A DNA stretch of 64,000 bases from JAAFHN01 sp031421855 (GCA_031421855.1 JANOPN010000078.1:51723-115722); one strand, 5' to 3'; counted from the first letter of the stretch, positions 8,349 through 18,835 are shown. Numbers and translations: made by a program. Notes: generated by a model from the letters alone, not told the origin.

Positions 8349-9164
8349 ATGCCGGGGTCAACGCAGCCCAATGAGGACGAGCTGGCCGCGGCCCTGCGAG
8401 TTGTGTGTGCGCCGCTGCTGGGCGGTTTGAGCGTCGATGTGATGCCCGAGGTTGACTCAACCAACACCCGGCTTCTCGAGCGCGCCAAGGCGGGCGACTT
8501 GAGTTCGGCTGTTTTGGTGGGCTTGCGCCAAACCGCGGGGCGCGGGCGCTTGGGGCGCAGTTGGCTGGGTGAGGCCGGTGCGTCGTTGATGGTGTCAGTG
8601 GGGCTCGTGTTGAACCCCCGCGACTGGTCTGGCTTGTCGCTGGCCAGTGGGTTGGCGATTGCTGACGCTTTGCATCCAGACATCACCCTCAAATGGCCCA
8701 ACGATTTGTGGGTTGACCAAGGCACCAACGGTCGCAAATTGGGTGGAATTTTGATTGAAACGGCCACCGTCAGCCCCGCATTGCTGCTGGCGCATGGGCA
8801 CACAGCGCCCGCGCGTTGGTGCGTGCTCGGTGTGGGCATTAATCTGACCGCCCGAACCGATACCGATCTTCGAACCCCAAGTGCTTGTTTGCGCGAGATG
8901 CTGCCAATGGCCGACGTGGCGAGCACGGCCATGGCCGTGTTGCCTGCTTGGGTACGCGCGATCAAGCGCTTCGAGGCGCAAGGTTTTGCGCCGTTGCAGG
9001 CGAGATTTCATGCGCGGTGCGCACTGGCGGGCGTTGACGTCACTTTGTCCGACGGTGTGTGGGGCACGGTTCAAGGCGTCGATGCCTTGGGCGCGCTGGT
9101 CGTGCATACTCAATCGGGCGAGCGACGCGTCAGCAGCGACGAAGTCAGCGTCAAGCCGCGATAA
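8349..9164 (+). CDS. birA: Biotin--[acetyl-CoA-carboxylase] ligase, no HTH domain
   Basis: 271-residue biotin protein ligase that activates biotin with ATP and attaches it to the biotin carboxyl carrier protein. Visible motifs are STNTRLLERA, the biotinyl-AMP loop QTAGRGRLGRSW, KWPNDLW and KLGGILIE, then a small C-terminal SH3-like domain (GVWGTVQGVDALGALVV). The E. coli-type N-terminal repressor helix-turn-helix is absent, so it should act only as an enzyme. It starts 24 bases after the SET gene and is followed 12 bases later by a SPOR-domain gene. Confidence 0.93.
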   Translation: MPGSTQPNEDELAAALRVVCAPLLGGLSVDVMPEVDSTNTRLLERAKAGDLSSAVLVGLRQTAGRGRLGRSWLGEAGASLMVSVGLVLNPRDWSGLSLASGLAIADALHPDITLKWPNDLWVDQGTNGRKLGGILIETATVSPALLLAHGHTAPARWCVLGVGINLTARTDTDLRTPSACLREMLPMADVASTAMAVLPAWVRAIKRFEAQGFAPLQARFHARCALAGVDVTLSDGVWGTVQGVDALGALVVHTQSGERRVSSDEVSVKPR

Positions 9165-9176
9165 AACACCCCACTC

Positions 9177-9827
9177 ATGATCAAAGCCATCGCTTTTTTG
9201 CTTCTCACGGCCAACTTGGCCTACTTCGCTTGGCATCAAGGCCATCTGCAAATGTGGGGTTTGGGGCCGGCCGCCACTCGCGAGCCTCAACGCATCGAGC
9301 AACAAATCAAGGCCGAGACGCTCAAGTTGCTCAAGCCCGAAGAAGCGAAAAAACTCGAAGCCGCGGCCGCCAAACCGCTTGAGTGTTACCTGTCGCCCAA
9401 TTTGTCTGACGCGCAAGCCAACGCGCTGAGGGGTGGGCTACCCGCGCTGATTGGTTCCAATAATTGGCAAATCGATGCCGCCGTTGAGCCGGCGCGGTGG
9501 ATTGTTTACATGGGCAAATACCCGAGTGCGGAGGCTGTTGCCCGGAAAAAAGTCGAGTTGCGCGCCTTGAGCGTGAACTTCGAGACCTTGCGCCGTACCG
9601 ACCTGGAGCCCGGGTTGTCCTTGGGGTCGGCTGCGACCCGCGACGGCGCGCTTGCCTTGCTGGCCGATGCTGTGCGGCGTGGCGTGCGAACCGGACGAGC
9701 CTTGGAGGAGAAGCCCGAGACTCAAGTTCAGCGGCTCAAACTACCCGCGGTCGACGAAGCGCTTCGGGCCAAACTGGCCGAAATCAAGACGCTTGGCGGG
9801 GTAACCCAGTTTTCAAGCTGCAAATGA
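9177..9827 (+). CDS. SPOR-domain-like membrane-anchored protein
   Basis: 216-residue protein with an N-terminal membrane anchor (residues 4-18), a charged linker rich in Glu/Lys/Ala, and a C-terminal region with the SPOR pattern (RWIVYMGKYPSAEAVARKK, then PGLSLGSAATRDGALALL). SPOR domains bind denuded peptidoglycan at division sites. The gene is tightly linked to birA, an arrangement I associate with betaproteobacteria. The domain call is by pattern and moderately sure; the exact role is unknown. Confidence 0.75.
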   Translation: MIKAIAFLLLTANLAYFAWHQGHLQMWGLGPAATREPQRIEQQIKAETLKLLKPEEAKKLEAAAAKPLECYLSPNLSDAQANALRGGLPALIGSNNWQIDAAVEPARWIVYMGKYPSAEAVARKKVELRALSVNFETLRRTDLEPGLSLGSAATRDGALALLADAVRRGVRTGRALEEKPETQVQRLKLPAVDEALRAKLAEIKTLGGVTQFSSCK

Positions 9828-9853
9828 CCCTTTTGGGTTGTTTTCGATGAAAT

Positions 9854-9906
9854 ATTCGCTCTTGGTCACCAGATTCATTGGGTTTGTTGCTATCAAATTT
9901 ATATAG
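9854..9906 (-). repeat. Dispersed palindromic repeat copy 2 (SPOR/recX gap)
   Basis: The + strand reads CTTGGTCACCAGATTCATTG from 9861, then GGTTTGTTGCTAT and a degenerate stem ending TATAG at 9906. It fills the gap just before the recX start at 9909. Confidence 0.85.
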
Positions 9907-9908
9907 AT

Positions 9909-10412
9909 ATGGCGTTTGTACCCAACCAGCCCACAATGAAAGGCCGGGCTCTGCGCGCTTTGTCCACTCGCGAATATTCACGGGTTGAGCTCGCGCGAAA
10001 GCTCGCGCCGCACGTGGCCTCTGCAGACGAGGCGGTTGCAAGTAGCGAGCCAAAGTCGGGTTTAGATGAGTTGCTCGACGAGCTACAGGCCAAGGGGTTT
10101 TTGAGCGACGAGCGTGCAGCCCAGTCGTTGCTGCACCGCCGCGCGCCAAAATTGGGTGCGCAACGGGTGCTTGGCGAGCTGCGTGCCAAGGGAGTCAATG
10201 CTCAAGCGGTGGCACAGGTGGCGTCGCAACTGCGTGAAACCGAGCTGGAGCGCGCGACGGCGGTGTGGACCAAGAAGTTTGGCAACGCTGACTGCGGCAC
10301 AGCGGTGGATGCTGCCCAGCAGGGCAAGCAAATGCGCTTCTTGGCGGCACGCGGATTCAGCGGTGACATCATCAAACGGGTGTTGCAAAGTCGCGACAAA
10401 GACGTTGATTGA
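9909..10412 (+). CDS. recX: Regulatory protein RecX
   Basis: 167-residue, all-helical RecX protein, which binds RecA filaments and limits RecA activity. The recognizable N-terminus is KGRALRALSTREYSRVELARKLA, followed by the three-helix repeats (LQAKGFLSDERAAQSLLHRR; LGAQRVLGELRAKGVN) and the C-terminal MRFLAARGFSGDIIKRVL. Start ATG 9909 is preferred over ATG 9936 because family members usually carry several residues before KGRALR. recA is not adjacent here. A dispersed repeat ends two bases before the start codon, so it must contain or replace the ribosome-binding site. Confidence 0.9.
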   Translation: MAFVPNQPTMKGRALRALSTREYSRVELARKLAPHVASADEAVASSEPKSGLDELLDELQAKGFLSDERAAQSLLHRRAPKLGAQRVLGELRAKGVNAQAVAQVASQLRETELERATAVWTKKFGNADCGTAVDAAQQGKQMRFLAARGFSGDIIKRVLQSRDKDVD

Positions 10413-10516
10413 TTGGCGCGCGTTCAAGCAAGTGTTGACTAAGGCATGACATTTGGCGACGTGCGTGGGCCGCTCAAAGCGACAATGCACCTGATGCGAC
10501 ACATCCACCCGCTTTG

Positions 10517-11818
10517 ATGCATTCAGCGGTTTACACCCTTTTCTCAGTGCATCTCGGCGCCTTGCTGGCGCTGTTGACCGCCACCGGGTTCGACGGATTT
10601 GTTCGCGGTTCGCGCTCATCGAGGGGCGCGTTTGCGTATGTCGCCATCAGCTTGTTAACCACCATTTTCAGTTCTGGGTGGCTCGAGTTTGCGATGGATT
10701 GGCACGGGAAACCCGCTGCCGAATTCGCGGTCGCGTGGTTGATTCCGATGTTGCTCGCTTGCACAACCTTGGCTGGCATCATCGGCATTCGGCAGTGGCT
10801 CGGGTTTCCTTGGCGCGGCAAGGATCTTGACCAATATTTCCTCACGTCGCGCTCGGCACTCATTGCCAGTGCTGGCCTGTGTGCGTTGGTGCCGCTGCTG
10901 CCGTTGGCGCAGTTTTCGGATCTGGCGCAGTCTGGGCATTGGGTGCGCTGGGCGACCGTCGCGGCTGGTTTGGTCGCCCTACTGGTGCTGGCGGCTTGTT
11001 GCTGGGTCTGCATAAAAATGACGCTTTTGGGAGATCGCCTGAGCGCTTGGCTCACCGCATCCACGCTGATGATCATGCCGGGGGTGGTCGCCATAGGCTC
11101 GGAGCGTGGCCTTGGATTGGTTCTTGGTCCTTGGATATGGGGGCCAGTGGCCACACTGCATGTTTTGTCGCTCATGTGCGCCGCGTTTGCAGCCGTTTTG
11201 CAAAACGCCATGCGCAACGACCGCCGTCGCGCAGCCGCGTCTGCGACAAGCACCGATGAGTTGGCACGCCTGGTGAGTGGGGAGCAACTCATCAGCGCAT
11301 TTGGTTTGAAGTTTGACCGCATGAATGCGCTTGGGTCGACGCCAGCGGTGCTGTTGGTGAATGTCTTCAACCACGATGCGATTGCTGCGGAGCGGGGTGG
11401 CGTTGCGGCGCACCAAGTGGCGCTGGCGACTTTGGCACGCATGCGCGCTGTGCTCAATCCCAATGACCTGCTCGGTCGCTACTTTGATTCATGCTTCGTG
11501 GTGTTGATTCGGGCCCAAGTGGATACCCACTATTTGCGGGAAGTAACGATGCGGTTGGCAACCGCCGTGCGACGCGACGTCGCGCTGCGTGGCATTCACG
11601 GCGACGATGCCACTGGCGCAGTCGAATTGGATGTCGGCGTCGGTCTGTGCTGGAGCGACCGCGTGACTCAACTTGCCCAAGCCATGCAAGAGGCCGGAAC
11701 GGCATCCAATGCGGCTCGATTGCACGCGTCGCGAGCTTTCGTCGTCATTTACCCGGAGCACCCGCCGCTGCCGATAGAAGCGGTTTTGGGCGGCGAAGTC
11801 GTCACCCAGCCCGTTTGA
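10517..11818 (+). CDS. Multi-pass membrane protein with degenerate GGDEF-like domain
   Basis: 433-residue protein with about seven hydrophobic segments in the first 235 residues, then a cytoplasmic domain laid out like a diguanylate cyclase (LLVNVFNHDAIAAERGG where GGDEF proteins have the Mg/GTP-binding D-x-F/D; AHQVALATLARMRAVL; LGRYFDSCFVVLI). The signature GGDEF is replaced by FDSCF, so cyclic-di-GMP synthesis is very unlikely. It may be a sensor or receptor that lost activity. A TTG three bases upstream could also start it; ATG 10517 is simpler. The fold assignment rests on spacing and hydrophobic pattern only. Confidence 0.65.
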   Translation: MHSAVYTLFSVHLGALLALLTATGFDGFVRGSRSSRGAFAYVAISLLTTIFSSGWLEFAMDWHGKPAAEFAVAWLIPMLLACTTLAGIIGIRQWLGFPWRGKDLDQYFLTSRSALIASAGLCALVPLLPLAQFSDLAQSGHWVRWATVAAGLVALLVLAACCWVCIKMTLLGDRLSAWLTASTLMIMPGVVAIGSERGLGLVLGPWIWGPVATLHVLSLMCAAFAAVLQNAMRNDRRRAAASATSTDELARLVSGEQLISAFGLKFDRMNALGSTPAVLLVNVFNHDAIAAERGGVAAHQVALATLARMRAVLNPNDLLGRYFDSCFVVLIRAQVDTHYLREVTMRLATAVRRDVALRGIHGDDATGAVELDVGVGLCWSDRVTQLAQAMQEAGTASNAARLHASRAFVVIYPEHPPLPIEAVLGGEVVTQPV

Positions 11819-11827
11819 CGCGTCCGG

Positions 11828-12769
11828 TCAGTCCAAGCCCAGCATCAGTCGCAGATTTTGCACCGCTGCACCGCTGGCACCTTTGCCCAAATTATCGTAC
11901 CGGGCAACAAGCGCCACTTGGCCCAGTTTGTCGTTGCCGTAGACGCTGAGTTCGAGCCCATTGGTGCCATTGAGCGCCGTGGGTTCGGTTCGTCCGTTGG
12001 GGTTGGGTGCGACCACCTTGACCCATGTGCTGTTGGCGTAATGAGCGGCCAAGCAGTCGTGCAGTTGTGAGGCTGATGTGACGCCGCGAAGCAGATCCAA
12101 GTGCAAGCACACGTGATCGACCATGCCGCTGTGAAAATTGCCCACGGTCGGTATGAAAACGGGTCTGCGGCTCAGCCCGCTGTAAACGTGTAACTCGGGC
12201 ACGTGTTTGTGCTCCAGGTTGAGGCCGTAAACATCGAGCGCCGGTGCGGTTTTGCTGACTTCGTAGGCTTCAATCATTTGGCGTCCACCGCCGGAGTAGC
12301 CAGAGAAACCTTGCATCACGACCGGATAGTCCTTTGGCAGCAACCCCGCGTCGACCAGTGGCCGCATCAGCGCAATGCCCCCGGTTGGGTAGCAGCCTGG
12401 GTTGGCCACTCGCTCAGCCCCGCGAACGGCCATGGTTTGCGCCGCGTTGAGCTCAGGAAACCCGTACGCCCAGCCGGATGCGATTCGATGCGCGGAACTG
12501 GCGTCAACAATTTTCGGGCGCTTTTTATGGGCAAATTGACCGTTGGTCGCTGAATTCAAATCGATTGCTGCTACAGATTCGATAGCGTGTTCGTCGTGCA
12601 GGCACAGCACCACCAAGTCGGCTTCAAAAAACTTCTCTAGCTTGGCTTGGGGGTCTTTGCGCTTGTCCGGCGCAATAGACAACACGTTGATTTCAGGCAT
12701 CAAGCTCAAGCGCTCGCGGATTTGCAACCCGGTTGTGCCAGCTTCTCCATCAATGAATATTTTGGGCAT
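11828..12769 (-). CDS. argC: N-acetyl-gamma-glutamyl-phosphate reductase (type 2)
   Basis: 313-residue ArgC of the shorter type-2 class, third step of arginine biosynthesis: NADPH-dependent reduction of N-acetylglutamyl phosphate to the semialdehyde. N-terminal nucleotide loop IDGEAGTTGLQI; catalytic cysteine in NPGCYPTG; VDASSAHR and FPEL segments typical of the class. Start ATG 12769 gives MPKIFIDGEAG; the longer frame to 12844 is rejected because it runs into sucC. Residues about 62-77 (AIESVAAIDLNSATNG) are encoded by a dispersed repeat inserted in frame in the nucleotide-binding domain. Confidence 0.93.
   Translation of the reverse strand: MPKIFIDGEAGTTGLQIRERLSLMPEINVLSIAPDKRKDPQAKLEKFFEADLVVLCLHDEHAIESVAAIDLNSATNGQFAHKKRPKIVDASSAHRIASGWAYGFPELNAAQTMAVRGAERVANPGCYPTGGIALMRPLVDAGLLPKDYPVVMQGFSGYSGGGRQMIEAYEVSKTAPALDVYGLNLEHKHVPELHVYSGLSRRPVFIPTVGNFHSGMVDHVCLHLDLLRGVTSASQLHDCLAAHYANSTWVKVVAPNPNGRTEPTALNGTNGLELSVYGNDKLGQVALVARYDNLGKGASGAAVQNLRLMLGLD
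12541..12587 (-). repeat. Dispersed palindromic repeat copy 3 (inside argC)
   Basis: The + strand reads GTTGGTCGCTGAATTCAAAT then GCTGCTACAGATTCGATAGC; stem GCTA/TAGC. It is in frame in argC, encoding AIESVAAIDLNSATNG in the loop before VDASSAHR. More diverged than other copies. Confidence 0.75.
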
Positions 12770-12786
12770 GCAGCCATGATACAGTG

Positions 12787-12807
12787 CCGGGTTAACCCGG
12801 TTACCGG
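12787..12807. promoter_or_regulatory. Overlapping palindromes between argC and sucC
   Basis: CCGGGTTAACCCGG (12787-12800) is a perfect 14-bp palindrome. It overlaps CCGGTTACCGG (12797-12807), a second palindrome around a central T. Both lie in the 73-bp gap between the divergent argC and sucC starts, so they look like an operator for one or both. No regulator is identified. Confidence 0.5.
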
Positions 12808-12842
12808 CCCTTGTTTCAACCCACCAAAAGAGTCCCGAGCCC

Positions 12843-14006
<1,164 letters not shown>

Positions 14007-14018
14007 AGGAAATCCCAC

Positions 14019-14912
14019 ATGTCGATCTACATCAATAAAAACACCCGCGTCATCACCCAAGGCATCACCGGCAAGACCGGTCAGTTCCACACCGAAAAGT
14101 GTCAGGAATACGCCAATGGCAAGAACTGTTTCGTAGCCGGGGTTAACCCCAAAAAGGCGGGTGAAAGCATTTTCAACATCCCGATTTATGCCACCGTTAA
14201 AGAAGCGGCCGGCCAAACGGGTGCAACTGTCAGCGTGATTTATGTGCCACCAGCGGGCGCTGCGGCTGCCATTTGGGAAGCGGTCGAAGCCGATTTGGAT
14301 TTGGCGATTTGCATCACCGAAGGCATTCCGGTCCGTGACATGTTGGAGGTTCGCAACAAAATGCGCGCCAAGGAAGCTGCTGGCGGCAAGCGTACCTTGT
14401 TGCTTGGCCCCAATTGCCCGGGTTTGATTACGCCCGATGAAATCAAAATCGGCATCATGCCCGGCCACATTCATCGAAAAGGCCGCATTGGTGTCGTCAG
14501 CCGCTCAGGCACGCTGACATACGAAGCCGTGGCGCAACTCACCGAAATCGGTCTGGGTCAGTCCAGCGCCGTCGGTATCGGTGGCGACCCGATCAATGGC
14601 CTCAAACACATCGACGTGATGCAGGCCTTCAATGACGACCCAGACACCGACGCTGTCATCATGATTGGCGAAATTGGTGGCCCAGACGAAGCTGATGCCG
14701 CGCGCTGGTGCAAAGCCAACATGAAAAAGCCGGTGGTCGGCTTCATTGCAGGCGTCACCGCGCCAGCAGGCAAACGCATGGGTCACGCCGGTGCGTTGAT
14801 CTCGGGTGGTGCGGATACAGCTGATGCCAAGCTCGCAGTCATGGAAGAATGTGGCTTCACTGTCACACGCAACCCGTCCGAGATGGCCAGACTACTCAAG
14901 GCCCTGCTCTGA
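14019..14912 (+). CDS. sucD: Succinyl-CoA synthetase alpha subunit
   Basis: 297-residue CoA-binding subunit that carries the phosphohistidine intermediate. CoA-binding [20 protein letters not shown] and the [10 protein letters not shown] loop are intact. The phosphohistidine is in [12 protein letters not shown]. It sits directly behind sucC with a ribosome-binding site (AAGGAAAT) before ATG 14019. The recX / sucCD / terC / pilA order matches what I know from other Burkholderiales. Confidence 0.98.
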   Translation: MSIYINKNTRVITQGITGKTGQFHTEKCQEYANGKNCFVAGVNPKKAGESIFNIPIYATVKEAAGQTGATVSVIYVPPAGAAAAIWEAVEADLDLAICITEGIPVRDMLEVRNKMRAKEAAGGKRTLLLGPNCPGLITPDEIKIGIMPGHIHRKGRIGVVSRSGTLTYEAVAQLTEIGLGQSSAVGIGGDPINGLKHIDVMQAFNDDPDTDAVIMIGEIGGPDEADAARWCKANMKKPVVGFIAGVTAPAGKRMGHAGALISGGADTADAKLAVMEECGFTVTRNPSEMARLLKALL

Positions 14913-14960
14913 ATTCAGGCAATGGGTTGGACTTCGGTTCCGCGAACATCGTGGAACCAC

Positions 14961-14989
14961 GTAAAAGGGGGCTTGCTGCCCCCTTTTAC
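14961..14989 (+). terminator. Rho-independent terminator after sucCD
   Basis: GTAAAAGGGGGC (14961-14972) and GCCCCCTTTTAC (14978-14989) make a perfect 12-bp stem with loop TTGCT. The G-rich stem followed by TTTT is a strong intrinsic terminator. Confidence 0.93.
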
Positions 14990-15043
14990 AATTGCGCTTG
15001 CGACCTGAGGGACGCAAAAGGCGCATATTTTTGATCGAATCAA

Positions 15044-15066
15044 GCCTTGGTCGCCGTATTTAAGGG
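15044..15066 (-). repeat. Truncated dispersed repeat (terC leader)
   Basis: The + strand reads CCTTGGTCGCCGTATT then TAAGGGG, matching only the GACCAAG-side arm of the element. No hairpin half is present. It may be a decayed copy 29 bases before the terC start. Confidence 0.45.
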
Positions 15067-15094
15067 GCCCAGTGCTGCGAAAACAGGAGTGACG

Positions 15095-15787
15095 ATGGAC
15101 TTTCTAGCTAGCCCGCAATTTTGGACCGCCTTGGGTCAAATCGTCATCATTGATATTTTGCTAGGCGGCGACAACGCCGTCGTGATCGCCCTGGCCTGTC
15201 GAAATCTGCCGGTGGCACAGCGAAAGATGGGAATCCTGTACGGCACAGCAGGTGCAATCGTTTTGCGCGTCATTTTGGTTGTGTTCGCACTCCAACTGCT
15301 TGCCATTCCCTTTTTGAAGCTAGTCGGTGCTTTGTTGTTGATCTGGATTGGACTCAAACTCATGGCACCGCAAGACGATGGTGACCATGATGTCTCTGGC
15401 AGCGACCGATTGTGGGGAGCCGTGAGGACCGTCATCGTCGCCGACTTGGTGATGAGCGTTGATAACGTCATCGGCATTGCTGGAGCCGCTCAGGGTGCTG
15501 GCGACCACCAAACCTTGTTGGTTATCATGGGTCTATTAATTAGCGTGCCCATCATCATTTGGGGCAGTCAATTCGTCATCAAGTTGATGGAGCGATTTCC
15601 GGTGGTCATCATCATCGGTGCAATGTTGTTGGGCTGGATCGCTGGACAGATGGCGTACACCGACCCTGGCTTGGCGAAATGGGCCGTTTACGGCAAAGTT
15701 GGCGAGTACGCGGCAGCCGCGTTTGGAGCCGCACTGGTCTTTGTCGTCGGATCTTGGTTAACCAAGCGCGCCAAGGCCGCCACCTAG
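15095..15787 (+). CDS. TerC-family integral membrane protein
   Basis: 230-residue TerC/YjbE-type membrane protein with about seven helices. The family's charged intramembrane motifs are present: LLGGDNAVVIALACRNLP and VADLVMSVDNVIGIAGAA, with acidic residues thought to bind metal ions. Homologues take part in Mn2+ export or metal loading and in tellurite resistance in some species. The start is ATG 15095, preceded by AGGAG at good spacing; the frame upstream to 15047 is spurious. In Burkholderiales this gene usually lies between sucCD and pilA, as here, but a ten-kilobase signalling block has come in between. Confidence 0.9.
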   Translation: MDFLASPQFWTALGQIVIIDILLGGDNAVVIALACRNLPVAQRKMGILYGTAGAIVLRVILVVFALQLLAIPFLKLVGALLLIWIGLKLMAPQDDGDHDVSGSDRLWGAVRTVIVADLVMSVDNVIGIAGAAQGAGDHQTLLVIMGLLISVPIIIWGSQFVIKLMERFPVVIIIGAMLLGWIAGQMAYTDPGLAKWAVYGKVGEYAAAAFGAALVFVVGSWLTKRAKAAT

Positions 15788-15987
15788 TCCGGCTGATGCA
15801 AAAAGCTTGGCGCTAAATCGCAACAGAGTACTTGCACCTGTGATAAACGCCCTTGTCGATCTGGATTGGCTCTGATACCTTCCGGTTGTAGGGCTTTGCA
15901 CCAAACCAACGGTGTGAATTTGAGTGCGCCGAAGCAATCGCAGGCTTCAAAAGAGTGCAGCAACAAGCATAGGGAAAGAAGGCATCT

Positions 15988-18822
15988 GTGACCAAGGGCA
16001 AATCGAAAGTAAGAACCAAGTTTTGGAAAACCGATTGGTTCTTGGGGCTCTTGGTCGTCATCGGCGTGCTGTTTTTGCACAATGCAACAGATTTGACAGA
16101 GACGCTTGAGCGCCGGTACTACGATTTCGCCAGTACGAGCACGGGAAAAAAGCCCGGAGACAAAATAGCCATCATCGCGATTGATGATCAAAGTTTGCGA
16201 AACATCGGCCGCTGGCCATGGCCTAGGGATGTCCAAGCAAAGATGATCGACTTGCTGGCAGGTGCCAACGCAAAGGTCATAGTCAACACCACGCTTCTAC
16301 TTGAGCCCGAGGCAGACAAGGGGCTCGGGCACTTGCGCAAGATCAAAGAGTTTGCAAGCCAGGCTGACTTTGCCGCGTCGCCCGTCGCCGAGGGTGTTGT
16401 GCGTTTAGCTACAGAGGCTCAAGTCGATCTCGATAACGACAACAAGTTAGCGCTCAGCATCAAGAAAGCTGGAAACGTGCTGCTACCGTCAGTTTTCGTC
16501 TTAGGCGAGCCAAAAGGCAACCTTGATAAGCCATTGCCACCGAGTGTCCTGAAAAACACCGTCAAGGATTCGTTTCGGTTTTCCCTGCCATCCAGCGAGA
16601 TTCAGTATCCGCTCGAGTCATTTGCGCAAGTGGCCAGTGGCATTGGGCACCTCAACCAGAATCAAGACGAAGAGGACGGAGTCGTCCGGCGTGAACTGTT
16701 GTTCGTTAACTATTTTGGCGATGCGATGCCATCACTCGCGCTTCTAGCTGCAGCCAAGAGTCTCAATTTGAAGCTGACCGACATCAAAATTGATGCAGCA
16801 AAGGAAGAAGTTCTGCTTGGGAAAGTGAGAATAAAAACGGATCAGTTTGCGACGATGCTTCCTCAGTTCTATGCGAAAAATGACTTCCCGCACGATTCAT
16901 TTTTCGATGTCTACTCGGGCAGGATCCCGCCGTCTCGTTTCAAAGACAAAGTTGTGGTCATCGGCGCGACGGCTCCGGGCATCGGCACCATCTTCCCAAC
17001 CCCAGCTTCAAAGTCGATGTCGCCGGTGGACGAAATTGCGCATGTGACATCCAGCTTTCTCAACGAGCACCAGTACGCGTTTCCAAGCTGGGCGCCCGCA
17101 GCCAGTTTTGCGGTGATGTTGCTCGTTGCTTTGTATTTGATCGTCTTGCTTCCAAGAGTGAACTCGGTCATTGCAGCAACCATTACGTTTGGGCTGTTCG
17201 TCTCGCTTGTCGTTGCACAGTTTCTATTGATTGCAGGGCTCTCAACTTGGATCAAGTTGGTGATGCCTGCGACACTGCTTTTGGTCGGTCACTTCGCGCT
17301 GACGACCAAGCGGTTTTTCTTCACCGAGGTCGGCAAAACCAAAGCCGACTCAGAGTCAGCAGACACCAACCGAATGATGGGTTTGGCATTGCAAGGCCAG
17401 GGTCGATTAGACGAAGCGTTTGACCGTTTCCGCCGTGTTCCACTCAACGAGCAGCATGGCGGCGCGCTCATGGACAACATGTACAACCTCGCTTTGGATT
17501 TTGAACGCAAGCGTCAATTCAACAAAGCTCAGGCCGTTTACGAGTTCATGAGCAGCTACGACAAAGACTACAAAGACTTGCCCACCAAGCTCAATCGGGC
17601 CAAAAATTTGTCGGAAACCGTCATTCTTGGCGGCGGTGGCAAGCATCCAGGTGGGACGATGTTGCTTGACGGTGGCGCTGTCGAAAAGCCGATGCTCGGG
17701 CGGTATCAAGTTGAGAAAGAACTTGGCAAAGGCGCGATGGGCGTTGTTTATTTAGGCAAAGATCCGAAAATTGGTCGAGTGGTTGCCATCAAAACCATGG
17801 CGCTCAGCCAAGAGTTTGAAGGCAGCGAGTTGGATGATGCCCGCGAACGATTCTTCCGAGAAGCCGAGACCGCAGGGCGCCTGCAGCATCCCCACATTGT
17901 GACCATTTACGATGCAGGCGAAGAACACGATTTGGCCTACATTGCCATGGAGTTCTTAAAAGGTAAGGATTTGGTCGACTATTCTCAGGGGCACAGCTTG
18001 TTGCCAATGGCGCAAGTCGCATCGATTTGCGCGCGCGTCGCCGAGGCGCTGGCTTACGCACACAAGCAAAACGTGGTTCACCGCGACATCAAGCCTGCCA
18101 ACATCATGTACGAGCTGTCCAGTGATACCGTCAAAGTGACGGACTTCGGTATCGCGCGCATCACCGACTCCAGCAAGACCAAGACTGGCTTGGTCTTGGG
18201 CACCCCCAGTTTCATGAGCCCCGAGCAGATCGCGGGCAAAAAGGTCGATGGACGAAGCGATTTGTATTCATTGGGCGTGATGCTCTTTCAAATGCTGGCT
18301 GGCGTATTGCCGTTTCGAGGGGACTCGATGGCTGAGCTCATGTACAAAATTGCAAATGAAGAAGCGCCAGACATTCGAATCATCCGAGCGGAGATTCCGG
18401 TCGCACTGGCCAACGTGGTCGCGCTGGCGCTGAGTAAGCGCACTGAGACTCGATACCAAGATGGCGACCAATTTGCCGCAGACTTGCGGGCGGCGCTGGG
18501 TGGTGCTGCTGGCACTGCGTCAACCTCTTATGTCGCTGCGCCGCCGGCAGCGGCTTCCCCATCAAACATGAACGCGGACAAAACCGCTGTGATGCAAGCC
18601 CCCGTTGTCGCAAGCGCAATGGATGCCACTCAGGTCATGTCGCCTGCGAACGACGCAATCGCTAGCAATAGTGGAAATGACGCGACAGTTGTTTTTCGGC
18701 GCGACGAGCCCGGCTTAGGCGACAATGCTGAGATTACAAGTCCGTTGAGCGTGAAAGCTTCAGACCCGTTTGAGAAAACCATCATCTCGCCACCTAGACA
18801 GCCGCGCGGGAGCGACTCATGA
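15988..18822 (+). CDS. CHASE2-TPR Ser/Thr protein kinase
   Basis: 944-residue membrane receptor kinase. Order: transmembrane helix (about 17-35), extracytoplasmic CHASE2 sensor (about 40-360), three transmembrane helices (about 370-440), TPR-like region (about 460-535), then a Hanks-type kinase (about 569-835) with LGKGAMGVVY, VAIK, HRD (698-700), DFG (719-721) and the activation-loop GTPSFMSPEQ. All catalytic residues are present. The C-terminal tail repeats acidic-x-Thr-hydrophobic motifs (Thr866, 881, 900, 931), plus Thr544 in the linker, which look like phosphoacceptors for FHA binding. GTG start after GAAAGAAGG. Thirteen bases separate it from a PP2C gene, and it leads the signalling block to 26018. 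The ligand of CHASE2 is unknown. Confidence 0.95.
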   Translation: MTKGKSKVRTKFWKTDWFLGLLVVIGVLFLHNATDLTETLERRYYDFASTSTGKKPGDKIAIIAIDDQSLRNIGRWPWPRDVQAKMIDLLAGANAKVIVNTTLLLEPEADKGLGHLRKIKEFASQADFAASPVAEGVVRLATEAQVDLDNDNKLALSIKKAGNVLLPSVFVLGEPKGNLDKPLPPSVLKNTVKDSFRFSLPSSEIQYPLESFAQVASGIGHLNQNQDEEDGVVRRELLFVNYFGDAMPSLALLAAAKSLNLKLTDIKIDAAKEEVLLGKVRIKTDQFATMLPQFYAKNDFPHDSFFDVYSGRIPPSRFKDKVVVIGATAPGIGTIFPTPASKSMSPVDEIAHVTSSFLNEHQYAFPSWAPAASFAVMLLVALYLIVLLPRVNSVIAATITFGLFVSLVVAQFLLIAGLSTWIKLVMPATLLLVGHFALTTKRFFFTEVGKTKADSESADTNRMMGLALQGQGRLDEAFDRFRRVPLNEQHGGALMDNMYNLALDFERKRQFNKAQAVYEFMSSYDKDYKDLPTKLNRAKNLSETVILGGGGKHPGGTMLLDGGAVEKPMLGRYQVEKELGKGAMGVVYLGKDPKIGRVVAIKTMALSQEFEGSELDDARERFFREAETAGRLQHPHIVTIYDAGEEHDLAYIAMEFLKGKDLVDYSQGHSLLPMAQVASICARVAEALAYAHKQNVVHRDIKPANIMYELSSDTVKVTDFGIARITDSSKTKTGLVLGTPSFMSPEQIAGKKVDGRSDLYSLGVMLFQMLAGVLPFRGDSMAELMYKIANEEAPDIRIIRAEIPVALANVVALALSKRTETRYQDGDQFAADLRAALGGAAGTASTSYVAAPPAAASPSNMNADKTAVMQAPVVASAMDATQVMSPANDAIASNSGNDATVVFRRDEPGLGDNAEITSPLSVKASDPFEKTIISPPRQPRGSDS

Positions 18823-18835
18823 AAGTAGATGTGCA

